Source of the DNA: Bacteroidota bacterium
Lineage (GTDB): Bacteria > Bacteroidota > Bacteroidia > Cytophagales > Cyclobacteriaceae
Assembly: GCA_016866235.1 (NCBI GenBank)
Contig: VGMW01000001.1
Span: 799,731-863,730 of the forward strand
Length of the DNA stretch: 64,000 nt
Reading direction: 5' to 3'
The notes under the pieces were generated by a model. It was not told the origin of the DNA. It searched no databases and was given only the letters and a program-made list of their open reading frames with translations. The translations under genes and the position numbers were made by a program. Shown here piece after piece: positions 18,248-27,700 of the stretch; position 1 is the stretch's first letter, and every line of letters starts with the position of its first letter.

Positions 18248-19932
18248 ACAGGAAAATTGCCCTACTGACTTTAGCCAATGTATTGGTTCTGCTCGTGGTG
18301 TTGAATCAGTTGTCGTCCATTTGGTTTTTTAGAATTGATCTTACCGAAGAAAAAAGATTTACGGTTAAGCCTCAGACCAAAGAATTGCTGGGGCGGCTAA
18401 ACGATGATGTTTTGATTGAGGTTTTTTTGGAAGGCGATCTCAATCCGGGGTTTAAAAGATTCCAAAAACAAATTCGGGAATTGCTGGATGAATTTCGAAT
18501 CCACTCCGATGGTAAGCTCAACTACCTAATTACTGATCCAACTTCTGCTAAAAGTGAGAAAGCGAGGAATGAGTTCATGAGCGGACTCATCTCAAAAGGT
18601 GTTCAGCCCATCAACATCATTGAAAACAAGGATGGTCAACGAAGTGAGAAAATTGTTTTTCCTGGTGCACTGCTTACAACGGGTGGTAATGAATGGCCGA
18701 TCAATCTTCTTCGCAACAGCAGTGCTCAGGGTTGGCAGGCGGCATTAAATCAATCCATGGAATCCATGGAGTTTGAATTTGTGCTGGTGCTGCAGCGCCT
18801 CATCGAGGAAGATCGAAAAACAATTGGATGGATTACTGGCCACGGCGAGGCGGATGGACCTAAAGTGACTTCCGGAAAAGCCTTGCTTGCAGAATCTTTT
18901 GATCTGCTCACCATAAATGCTGAAGATCTGTTGAAGTCCCGTCCGGTTGACCTCGCCATGGTTGTCCAACCGACCATGCCATGGAGTGATCGAGATTTGT
19001 TTGCCTTGGATCAGTATGTTATGCGGGGTGGCAAGGTTTTATTTTTTGTCGATCAGATTAAGGTCGATATGTCGCGCGCATCTGATCCTGATTATTTCGC
19101 AGAAATACCTGCGCATGGATTAAACAACCTGTTGTTTCGCTACGGTATTCGATTGAATTCAGATGCAGTTCAGGATGCAGTTGCATTACCGTTTCCGGTG
19201 GTGACCGGTTCGGTGGGTGGACGTTCGCAGATTACGCCAATTGAGTGGCCGTTTTATCCGCTGGCTTCTGTTATGGCAGATCATCCTGCCACCAGGAACC
19301 TCGATGCAGCCTGGTTCAGGTTTGCTTCGACCACCGACACGGTGAAGGCAGAGGGAATTCAAAAGACTCCGTTGATTTGGTCATCACCCTACACAAGAAC
19401 AATAGGTGCGCCGGTGAAGGTATCTGTTAGAGATTTGCAAGCCGATCAGAATCGTTCGGATTTTAATCAGGGCCGGAAGCCGCTGGCATGGTTGCTGGAA
19501 GGCAGATTTACTTCTTTGTACCGAAATCAATTTACCCCGGAAAATTTAGTTCCAATTGAAAAAATAGAGGAAGGTGTTCCAACAAAAATTGTTTTGATCA
19601 GTGATGGTGACTTTTTTCAAAACGATGTTGACGCCCGCAACGGAACCCCACCTCCTGTCGGCTTTGATCCAAATACGCGGCAAACCTTTTCAAATGGCGA
19701 CCTCGTCATGAACCTGGCGCGGTGGTTAACCGATGAAAATGGGGTCATTCTTGCGCGCAGCAAAAAAATTGAGGTTCGTCCATTGGATAAAAATAAAATC
19801 AGAGCGGAAAGAAAATTTTGGCAGGCGCTCAATTTAACGTTGCCAATACTCATCATGGGTTGTTTTGGTCTGATCTGGCATTGGATCAGGAGAAAAAAGT
19901 ACACATCGTTTAACCAGGGCAGCAATGGATAG
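18241..19932 (+). CDS. gldG: GldG, gliding motility ABC transporter auxiliary protein
   Basis: The 563-aa protein has an N-terminal membrane anchor (LLTLANVLVLLVVLNQL), a large periplasmic ABC-transporter auxiliary domain, and a C-terminal membrane helix (LTLPILIMGCFGLIWHWI). LTEEKRFTVKPQTKELL near residue 35 and the WITGHGEADGP segment are characteristic of GldG. It is the third component of the GldAFG complex. Its start overlaps gldF by 7 bp and its end overlaps the next gene by 8 bp, so all four genes of the unit are interlocked. Confidence 0.92.
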   Translation: MVNRKIALLTLANVLVLLVVLNQLSSIWFFRIDLTEEKRFTVKPQTKELLGRLNDDVLIEVFLEGDLNPGFKRFQKQIRELLDEFRIHSDGKLNYLITDPTSAKSEKARNEFMSGLISKGVQPINIIENKDGQRSEKIVFPGALLTTGGNEWPINLLRNSSAQGWQAALNQSMESMEFEFVLVLQRLIEEDRKTIGWITGHGEADGPKVTSGKALLAESFDLLTINAEDLLKSRPVDLAMVVQPTMPWSDRDLFALDQYVMRGGKVLFFVDQIKVDMSRASDPDYFAEIPAHGLNNLLFRYGIRLNSDAVQDAVALPFPVVTGSVGGRSQITPIEWPFYPLASVMADHPATRNLDAAWFRFASTTDTVKAEGIQKTPLIWSSPYTRTIGAPVKVSVRDLQADQNRSDFNQGRKPLAWLLEGRFTSLYRNQFTPENLVPIEKIEEGVPTKIVLISDGDFFQNDVDARNGTPPPVGFDPNTRQTFSNGDLVMNLARWLTDENGVILARSKKIEVRPLDKNKIRAERKFWQALNLTLPILIMGCFGLIWHWIRRKKYTSFNQGSNG

Positions 19933-20839
19933 ACGGGAGATACGACTTTGGACAAGTTTATTTTTATTGACTGCACTCTCAGTTGCGATCGGACTATTTT
20001 CATCCATGGACCAAAAAATCGCCATTGATCCATTCTGGCGTTTTGGAAATGATCCGGTTAACAGAATCCTGATCAGCAAGGGATCAGAAAAGGCTGATTT
20101 AACCTTTCAATCAGGAACCTGGCAGGTAGGGGATAGCCTCCGTGCAAATTCGGATCGTATTTCAGTTTTCCTGGCAGCCTTGGCCCGCGCTCAGGGACGA
20201 CGATATGCTTCACCTGAACAAAATGATTCATTGGTGCGCCTCGTGGTTAAAGAGGGTGTAAGGGTTGAAATTTTTTCAGGCGATAAGCGGTTGACTGAAT
20301 TTTTGGCATTTGGAAATCCGGAAAAACAGGAGACCTGGTTTATGAAGGCTAAAGGTGTTCCTGTGCAGGTCGCCATTCCAGGCTACCGAACCTATTTATT
20401 CTCCGCGTTTGATGTAGATCCAAATCGGTGGCGGGACTTAAGGGTATTTGATTTTAATTGGAGAAATTTTTCTGGCTTTAAAGTTGAATTCCCAAAAGAT
20501 GAATCGTCCAGTTTTTCAATTGAACCTGCTGATGGATGGTTTGGAATTCCGGGCATAGCGCCTGTCGATACGGCGAGAATAAATGATTACCTCGATGCTG
20601 TTTCATTGTTGAAGGCCGATGAATACAGGACTTCGCAAGGCCCTCTTTTGGATTCACTTATAAGGGTTGATCCAACAGCCATACTATCCGCCCGGGAAAC
20701 TTCGGGCGCCATCCACCGATTAAGGGTCTTCGACCAGGGTCTGGCCATGTTGGACGACAAGCAGGTTTTGTTTTTCGGACGGTCAAAGAGTGGCCTACTG
20801 CTTACAAGAAAAGGAGCCTTCCGGCTGAAATCAAATTGA
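19925..20839 (+). CDS. Membrane-anchored DUF4340-like protein, gld operon partner
   Basis: 304 aa. An N-terminal membrane segment (LWTSLFLLTALSVAIGLFS) is followed by an extracytoplasmic beta-rich domain with repeated short units, e.g. DLTFQSGTWQVGDSLRANS and LTEFLAFGNPEKQETWFM. The layout resembles DUF4340 proteins, which commonly sit beside GldG-type auxiliary proteins. Overlap with gldG by 8 bp indicates a common function, probably an accessory subunit of the transporter. No enzymatic residues are recognisable. Confidence 0.8.
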   Translation: MDRREIRLWTSLFLLTALSVAIGLFSSMDQKIAIDPFWRFGNDPVNRILISKGSEKADLTFQSGTWQVGDSLRANSDRISVFLAALARAQGRRYASPEQNDSLVRLVVKEGVRVEIFSGDKRLTEFLAFGNPEKQETWFMKAKGVPVQVAIPGYRTYLFSAFDVDPNRWRDLRVFDFNWRNFSGFKVEFPKDESSSFSIEPADGWFGIPGIAPVDTARINDYLDAVSLLKADEYRTSQGPLLDSLIRVDPTAILSARETSGAIHRLRVFDQGLAMLDDKQVLFFGRSKSGLLLTRKGAFRLKSN

Positions 20840-20879
20840 TTTAAAGGTCAATTAGGGTCTGTCGGTGACCCAATGCTGG

Positions 20880-20910
20880 TTTCTGAGGTAAGGTTTTATT
20901 TCTAAATTTG
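20880..20910 (+). promoter_or_regulatory. Promoter for dnaN
   Basis: TAAATTTG at 20903-20910 is an exact -7 consensus match. A TTTC at 20880-20883 stands 19 bp upstream, one base from the -33 TTTG. The ATG at 20938 lies 27 bp downstream. This suggests dnaN has its own promoter although it follows the gld operon. Confidence 0.5.
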
Positions 20911-20937
20911 GTCGTTAAAACCAAACCACTACAACCG

Positions 20938-22062
20938 ATGAAATTCATCGTTAACTCCAGCTATCTTCTTAAACAACTTTCCGCGATAAATGGTGTGATT
21001 ACCACCAATCCTGTGGTACCCATCCTCGAAAACTTTTTGTTTGAAATCGATAAAAACAGGCTTACGGTTACGGCCTCTGATCTTCAGACATCGATGGTCA
21101 GTGAACTGAATATTGAATCAAAAGAAAAGGGAAACATTGCCGTTCCAGCCCGCATTTTATTAGATACCCTGAAAAATCTTCCCGACCAGCCGGTGACTTT
21201 TTCCATGGATGAATCTACCTATGCCATTGAAATCAGTTCCGACAATGGACGCTACAAGCTTGCAGGAGAAAACGCGACAGACTTTCCGAAAGTGCCGTCG
21301 GTTTCCAACGATTTTAGTGCGGTGATTCCCAGTGATGTGCTGTCCCGTGCGCTCAGCAACACCATTTTTGCGACCAGCAGCGATGAGCTTCGTCCGGCCA
21401 TGACGGGCGTGTACATCAACATAACCGACAAGCACGCAACATTTGTTTCTACCGACGGACATCGATTGGTTCGCTACCGCCGTTCGGATGTTACGACCGA
21501 CTCAGGCAATGCGATCATTGTGCCACGTAAGGCACTTAATTTGTTGAAATCAACCTTGCCAACCGACAATACCGAGGTGAGCATGGATTTCAATTTGTCA
21601 AATGCTTTCTTCCGTTTCGGAAACATCAAGATGATCTGCCGCCTCATTGATGAGCGGTTCCCAGATTATGAAAATGTAATTCCGACCCAGAACCCGATAA
21701 AGATGACCATCAACCGCAGCGAGTTTCTCGCGTCTTTAAAGCGGATCGCTATTTACGCGAACAAGACAACGCATCAGGTGCGGTTGAAAATAACCGGCAG
21801 TTCATTGCAGGTTTCGGCAGAAGACTTGGATTTCAGTAATGAAGCCAACGAGCGCCTCGCCTGCGAACATGAAGGAGGCGATATTGAAATTGGCTTCAGT
21901 GCAAGATTTTTGGTTGAAATCCTTTCCAACCTTGATTGTGAGTCGGTTAAGCTGAATATGTCAGCACCAAATAAAGCTGGCTTGATTGTTCCGGCGGATA
22001 AATCCAAGGATGAGGACATCCTAATGTTGGTGATGCCGGTGATGTTGAATCAGTACGCCTAA
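20938..22062 (+). CDS. dnaN: DNA polymerase III beta sliding clamp
   Basis: The track begins at a TTG (20908) inside the proposed promoter; the ATG at 20938 (MKFIVNSSYLLKQLSAING) is the true family start and gives 374 aa, matching beta clamps. The three-domain clamp is complete. Family segments include PVVPILENFLFEI, RPAMTGVYINI, TDGHRLVRYR and the C-terminal LIVPADKSKDEDILMLVMPV. The homodimeric ring tethers polymerase III and other repair proteins to DNA. dnaN sits next to the gld genes here rather than beside dnaA. Confidence 0.97.
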   Translation: MKFIVNSSYLLKQLSAINGVITTNPVVPILENFLFEIDKNRLTVTASDLQTSMVSELNIESKEKGNIAVPARILLDTLKNLPDQPVTFSMDESTYAIEISSDNGRYKLAGENATDFPKVPSVSNDFSAVIPSDVLSRALSNTIFATSSDELRPAMTGVYINITDKHATFVSTDGHRLVRYRRSDVTTDSGNAIIVPRKALNLLKSTLPTDNTEVSMDFNLSNAFFRFGNIKMICRLIDERFPDYENVIPTQNPIKMTINRSEFLASLKRIAIYANKTTHQVRLKITGSSLQVSAEDLDFSNEANERLACEHEGGDIEIGFSARFLVEILSNLDCESVKLNMSAPNKAGLIVPADKSKDEDILMLVMPVMLNQYA

Positions 22063-22109
22063 GTAAGGCTTACAAAGATTTTAGGGTTCGATAGGGTAGT
22101 AGGTGCTGG

Positions 22110-22910
22110 TCAGAGCCAACGCTCCATTTCCTTTTTCACTTTTAGTGCTTCAGTGCGGGCTGCTTCGGCAAAATCCTTTCCGGAAGATGCGTAGATAATT
22201 GCCCTGGAGGAGTTTACCAACAGGCCACACTCGGAGGTGATGGCCTCTTTAGAGACCTCTTCCAGGCTTCCACCTTGTGCGCCAACGCCGGGCACCAGAA
22301 AGAAATTTTTAGGAGACAGTTTTCGAATGTGACCTATGCGGTCGGCTCTGGTGGCTCCTACCACAAACATCATTTGGTCTGGGCTGGCCCACTGTTGGGA
22401 TTTGGTAACCACTTCCTCGTAAAGATTTTTCTTACCGTCGGAAAACAATTGAAAGTCGGACGACCCTGGGTTGCTGGTGTGGGCAAGAAGAATAATCCAT
22501 TTTCCCTTGGTGTTGAGAAAGGGTTTCACGGAATCTTCTCCCATGTAAGGTGCCACCGTTAACGCATCGTAAGCCATTTGATTAAAAAACGCTTCAGCAT
22601 AGCGTTCGGCAGTATTTCCGATATCACCTCTTTTGGCGTCAGCGATTCGAAGGTGTTTATCGCCGATGTAGTCGGCTGTCTTTTTTAAAGTTTCCCAACC
22701 TTTGGCGCCGAGGGCTTCATAAAAAGCGGTGTTTGGCTTATAGGCAACACAAAGATCTTTGGTGGCATCTATGATTTGCTTATTGAATTCAAAAACCGGG
22801 TCGGGAGAATCGAGCAGATGGGTAGGGATTTTGGACAAATCAGCATCCAATCCTACGCAGAGGTAGGATTTTTTGCTGAAAATATTGTCAATAAGCTGAT
22901 CTCTAGTCAT
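22110..22910 (-). CDS. pyrF: Orotidine-5'-phosphate decarboxylase, type 2
   Basis: The listed ORF begins at 22961, but the preceding residues are hydrophobic filler; the ATG at 22910 (MTRDQLIDNIFSKKSYLCV) is the natural start and gives 266 aa, the type 2 PyrF length. The catalytic Asp-Lys-Asp motif is IADAKRGDIGNTAERYA; the substrate aspartate lies in VGLDADLSKIP; and PGVGAQGGSLEEV is the phosphate-binding loop. It makes UMP in the last step of pyrimidine synthesis. The gene converges on dnaN. Confidence 0.95.
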   Translation of the reverse strand: MTRDQLIDNIFSKKSYLCVGLDADLSKIPTHLLDSPDPVFEFNKQIIDATKDLCVAYKPNTAFYEALGAKGWETLKKTADYIGDKHLRIADAKRGDIGNTAERYAEAFFNQMAYDALTVAPYMGEDSVKPFLNTKGKWIILLAHTSNPGSSDFQLFSDGKKNLYEEVVTKSQQWASPDQMMFVVGATRADRIGHIRKLSPKNFFLVPGVGAQGGSLEEVSKEAITSECGLLVNSSRAIIYASSGKDFAEAARTEALKVKKEMERWL

Positions 22911-23133
22911 CAATTGGAGTTGAGTTATAAAGAAAAATATTTTCAGCGATAATTCAATCAAAGAGTTAATTTCTCTTTCCTCAGTCGGTCTGCATTTTTG
23001 AGCCCATCGGAATGATCATCCGCCTAATGATGGTAAGGTGTTTTGTGAACCATTAAGATCCAATACTTGAAAACATCCGCTTCCGTTTTTTGTCCGCTTT
23101 TGTGATTAATTTGCGACCCATTTTAATACCTGT

Positions 23134-24192
23134 ATGGCCAATTACCCTGTTCAAAAGATTACCAAGTCGCGAATTGCTGAAGTTGATTTTTCCAACCTCG
23201 AATTTGGAAAACATATCTCCGACCATATGTTGGTCTGTGTTTTCGAGAACGGGAGCTGGGGACAACCCTCCATTGTTCCTTTTGGTGATCTAAGTCTTTC
23301 ACCGGCTATGCTGTCTCTGCACTACGGACAAGCAATATTTGAAGGCATGAAGGCTTTCCGGATGAACGATGGCCGGATTACCATTTTTCGCCCGGATAAG
23401 CATTATCTGCGCTTAAATCGTTCACTCGATCGGATGTGTATGCCGACCCTGCCAAAAGAAATTTTCCTGGAAGGACTTTCTCAATTGATTCGATTGGATG
23501 AACAGTGGTTGCCGGGTACCCATGGATCGTCACTTTACTTAAGGCCTTTTTCATTTGCTTCTGAATCGAGGTTGGGTGTAAAAATTTCAGATAAATACCA
23601 TTTTATCATTCTGACCAGTCCGGCGGGATCTTATCAGCCCAAACCTTACCGTCTCAAGGTTGAAAAGCATTACGCCCGCACTGTAGAAGGCGGTACTGGT
23701 TTTGCCAAATGTGCAGGTAATTATGGTGGCGCCTATTATCCTACCCGCATGGCCGTTCGCGAGGGCTATGATCAGGTTCTTTGGACCGATGGAAAAGAAC
23801 ACCAATACATCGACGAAGTAGGCATGATGAATGTGATGTTTATGATCGATGGCGTATTGCATACCCCTCAACTTAATACTGCGATTCTGGAAGGCATCAC
23901 CCGTGATTCCATTCTTACGATCGCTCGCGATATGGGACTGAAGGTTGAAGAGCGCCGGATTAAAGTTTCAGAGATTGAGCAGGCCTTTAAGGAAAACCGA
24001 ATTACTGAGGCCTTTGGCGTTGGTACAGCAGCTGTGGTCGCCCCCATCGCTGCCATCAACATTGAAGGAACGGATTATACAGTTCAGGCGCCTGATTCGA
24101 ATTCATTTCAGCTTAAGGCCAAACAATTGCTCCACGATATGCGGATGGGGGTTTCTCACGATAAGTATGGTTGGAATTATATTGTGGGGTAA
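23134..24192 (+). CDS. ilvE: Branched-chain amino acid aminotransferase
   Basis: A 352-aa fold type IV PLP aminotransferase. The Schiff-base lysine is in GTGFAKCAGNYGGAY, and the family segments ALHYGQAIFEGMKAFR, LYLRPFSFA and YIDEVGMMNVMF are intact. The long form (over 340 aa) with this N-terminus is the BCAT group shared with eukaryotes. It interconverts leucine, isoleucine and valine with their 2-oxo acids using glutamate. TTAATTTG about 20 bp upstream of the ATG may be a variant -7 element. It ends directly at the tandem repeat array. Confidence 0.95.
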   Translation: MANYPVQKITKSRIAEVDFSNLEFGKHISDHMLVCVFENGSWGQPSIVPFGDLSLSPAMLSLHYGQAIFEGMKAFRMNDGRITIFRPDKHYLRLNRSLDRMCMPTLPKEIFLEGLSQLIRLDEQWLPGTHGSSLYLRPFSFASESRLGVKISDKYHFIILTSPAGSYQPKPYRLKVEKHYARTVEGGTGFAKCAGNYGGAYYPTRMAVREGYDQVLWTDGKEHQYIDEVGMMNVMFMIDGVLHTPQLNTAILEGITRDSILTIARDMGLKVEERRIKVSEIEQAFKENRITEAFGVGTAAVVAPIAAINIEGTDYTVQAPDSNSFQLKAKQLLHDMRMGVSHDKYGWNYIVG

Positions 24193-24194
24193 AG

Positions 24195-24758
24195 GAGAGC
24201 GCGAGAGCGAGATGGCAGTGATCGGCTATCAATTAAATTTCTAACACTCTTTTCTCGCTTTCGCTCTTGCTCTGTTTTTTTTCTCTTTTCTCGCGCTCGC
24301 TCTCGAGCTAAATCAGATCGAGAATCAGATCGAGATGGGAGTGATCGGCTATCAATTAAATTTCTAACACTCTTTTCTCGCGCTCGCTCTGTTTTTTTCT
24401 CTTTTCTTGCGCTCGCTCTCGAGCTAAGCCAGATCGAGAATCAGATCGAGATGGTAGTGATCGACTATCAATTAAATTTATAACACTCTTTTCTTGCGCT
24501 CGCTCTCGAGCTAAGCCAGATCGAGAATCAGATCGAGATGGCAGTGATCGGCTATCAATTAAATTTCTAACACTCTTTTCTCGCTTTCGCTCTCGCTCTG
24601 TTTTTTTTCTCTTTTCTTGCGCTCGCTCTCGAGCTAAGCCAGATCGAGAATCAGATCGAGATGGGAGTGATCGGCTATCAATTAAATTTTTAACACTTTT
24701 TTCTCGCTCTCGCTCTCGCTCTGTTTTTTTTCTCTTTTCTCGCGCTCGCTCTCGAGCT
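24195..24758. repeat. Five-copy tandem repeat array, unit about 120 bp
   Basis: The 570 bp between the convergent ilvE and BNR-protein genes is filled by five tandem units. Each begins near gatggNagtgatcggctat, at 24211, 24334, 24450, 24537 and 24660. The units measure 123, 116, 87, 123 and about 100 bp. The 87-bp unit has lost a block rich in ctcgctctg/poly-T, and the last unit stops after ctctcgagct. Within each unit, atcagatcgaga occurs twice in tandem and one strand is strongly pyrimidine-rich. The left edge (gagagcgcgagagcgaga) resembles the reverse complement of the right edge (tctcgcgctcgctctcgagc). No continuous reading frame crosses the array. Confidence 0.95.
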
Positions 24759-24764
24759 CATTCT

Positions 24765-27700
24765 CTACTTAATCAACCTACTCTCCAACCACGCTTTATC
24801 CTTTCTCACCCGCAGAATATATCCTCCCTTGCTAAGCATCGAAACATCAATAGGTGCATCTGAAAAATGTGTTCTCGAAAGAACCTTTTCACCAGTCATT
24901 TTAAATATCTCCAACGCTACGCTTCCACCACACCACGCTGTTGGCAACCTTAAGGTCACCCATTCGGTAGCGGGGTTTGGATAAAGTGTCAGGTGGTCCG
25001 GACTATCCTTCATGAGTGCCGTGACAATCACCGGAAATACATCCGAAAATGTTTTACAAGTACCTACCGAGTAAGCAACCTGATAATTGCCTTCAAGGGT
25101 TGGACTAAATTCCTGTTTATTTTCTCCGGTGAGGGGATTGCTGTTGCGGTACCATTCGATGGAGCTGGCGTAATCCGATTTCAGCACCACATTCGTTCCC
25201 TCCAATCCAGTTGCAGTGATCACCGGTTTTTTCGGGTTGATGCAAAATGTTTGCGACACCGAAGCAGCTTCTTTGAAAATTTCACTTCCACCCTGATTGG
25301 CTTGGATGGTGACCTGGCCGGGCTTCAAAATCGTCACCTTATTTCCACTAATACTAATCTTGTCACCATCAACTGTTGAGTAGGTCAATGACAATCCGGA
25401 AGTTGATTTTCCATTCAGATCAAAAGATCCAACCGTTTCATCCCGGCTTCCGGGATTGCCAAAACTGATCGTCTGCTGATAACGGTCTGTCGCCGCTGTC
25501 CATATGCCTCGGCCGTGGGTTGCAATGACAATTAGATTTTCACGCTCCTTAAGCTCCCAAACCGATACCGCCGGAAAATCTTCTCTTAGATTCCAGGTTA
25601 AACCTTCGTCGGTGGATTCAACAATTCCGATCTCCGTTCCAGCCCACAAAAGTTTTGGATTCTTTGAATGCACCAATAGGGTATAAGTTGCGACATCTGG
25701 AAAACCGCGGTTACCGGCCGGATTGGATTCAAAGCCTGAAATATCCTCCCACGATGCACCCTTATTTTTTGTCCTCAATATTTTTGGTCTACCGGAAAAT
25801 GAAAACAACGCATAAGCAGTGCCAGGTTCGGTTGGATGACTGGCCAATCTGCTGATGTTACCCATTACAACCTTATCGTAATTGTTTACTGCATTGAATG
25901 TCACGCCCAAATCCTCTGAAATAAACAGATTCCTTAGGGTTCCCGTTGTGCTCATCCCTGTCCCGGCCCAAACAATATTTTCATTGGCTCTGGAAACCTC
26001 AACATCCATCAAACTTCCACTGCCAAACCGCTCCGCAATGGGTGATAAGGTCCAGGTCTGACCAAAATTTTCAGACCTGAAAACACCAGCGGAGGAAAGC
26101 GTATAAATTCGGTCCGGCAGTTTATCTGAATTGGCAAGCTTCGAAACAAATGGGTGGGTCCCTGAAAGTCCACTGGTTGCATCGGTCCAGGAATTGCCAC
26201 CATCAACCGATCGCACAAACCGATTGCCTTGTGATCCACCAATCAACTTTTTACCATCTGTCTGATGCCAGATAACTTCAAATCCATCACCACCGATTTC
26301 AAAATCATAATTGGTCCCAGATGAACTGACTACACCGTCTGGTGTTTTCCAGGTGCCGTTGTCCTGGGTGCCGCCAAAAAATTCTTCAAAACCCGGCCGC
26401 TTATCGGCGCCATAAAACTGCGTGGTGCGAAAGCCGGTGCCTCGCATTGACCAGTCTCCTTCGTTCACTCCGGGTGTAGCAGATAGGTTTGATAGGAAAA
26501 TACCGCCATCATTGGCGGCCAACAGCCGGAAGGTCGATGCAGTGCCCGCAATGGGTACCAGATTATGTTGGTCAGGATGCATGTCGCGGCCAAATACGCT
26601 GAATTTATTCAGACCCCCGTAATTCGAATAAGCATCGGAAACCACTGCGGTGGTGGCGTTTAACACACTAACGTCCCTTGATAAAAATTTCAACTTTGAT
26701 TCAACCACACTTCCGGGCCAGCTTTTGTTTGCAGCCAATACCGGCCAGAAAAAAAGCATTTCCCTGAATTTGTGTCCGCCAGCCACCGCCATCTGCGCAT
26801 CCGGACTCGTCGCATTGTAATCAACATCAGAGATGTAAACATATTCCCTGGCTTGAACTGTAGATTCACCGGTGGTGTTCTCAGGCAAAAGATTAAAAAG
26901 TCCATTGCGGTCCTGATCACGGAAAGAAACCATCAACTGTTTGTTGCGCGTGATATCCCAAACTTCAAAAGGAATTTGAACATAGTCGGCATAAGAATAA
27001 TTGGCATCCGCAACGCCTGATGTAGCACCAACCGGTGTCAAAAATCTGTGGGCCTTTTGGCTTTTGGTCGCGCCAAACCTTACTTCAATCGAATTAAAAC
27101 CTGCAAAACTTGAAACGGTATAATTTCCGTTCGTGGCGCCGGTAAAATTGACAAGGCTTAAGAACTGATCGGTATTATCTTGCTCCAAACTGCGCACCGG
27201 TCTTTTGGTTGAACCAGAAGTGGTCTGGATTCTGAAAAAATTAACCCCGCCAACATAAACGGTGTTCTGATTTAATGGATCGCACGTAACGACATTGTCG
27301 TACCAACCCTGGTCGCTCAAGAAATTAAACAATTCACCATTGTAGGTAACACCAATAATTTTCCAGGTCTGCGCACCATCTTCTGATCGATATAAAACCG
27401 AGCCTGATTCCGTGAGGCTGGACTGCGCTGCAGCATAGACCACATTTCCGTTCAAAGGCGAGACATCAATCTCCACTCTTCCGCTGGCCACCAGATCTGT
27501 ATTCGACGGACCCCAGTTGATGCCACCGTCCACCGACTTGATCACCCCAAATCCATACTGGGCTGCATACTGTATTTGAAAATTATCTGCAACAGCGTTC
27601 AGATCCTGTACATTTTTTCGGTCTGAAACCAATGTCCAACTGCTGCCGCCATTGGTGGTGCGGTAAATGCCTTTGGTGGTTGCGGCCACCACAACATTGG

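Noticed and set aside
24195-24758. CRISPR array
   Set aside because: The units are about 120 bp and almost wholly repeated; there are no short repeats separated by unique spacers and no cas genes.
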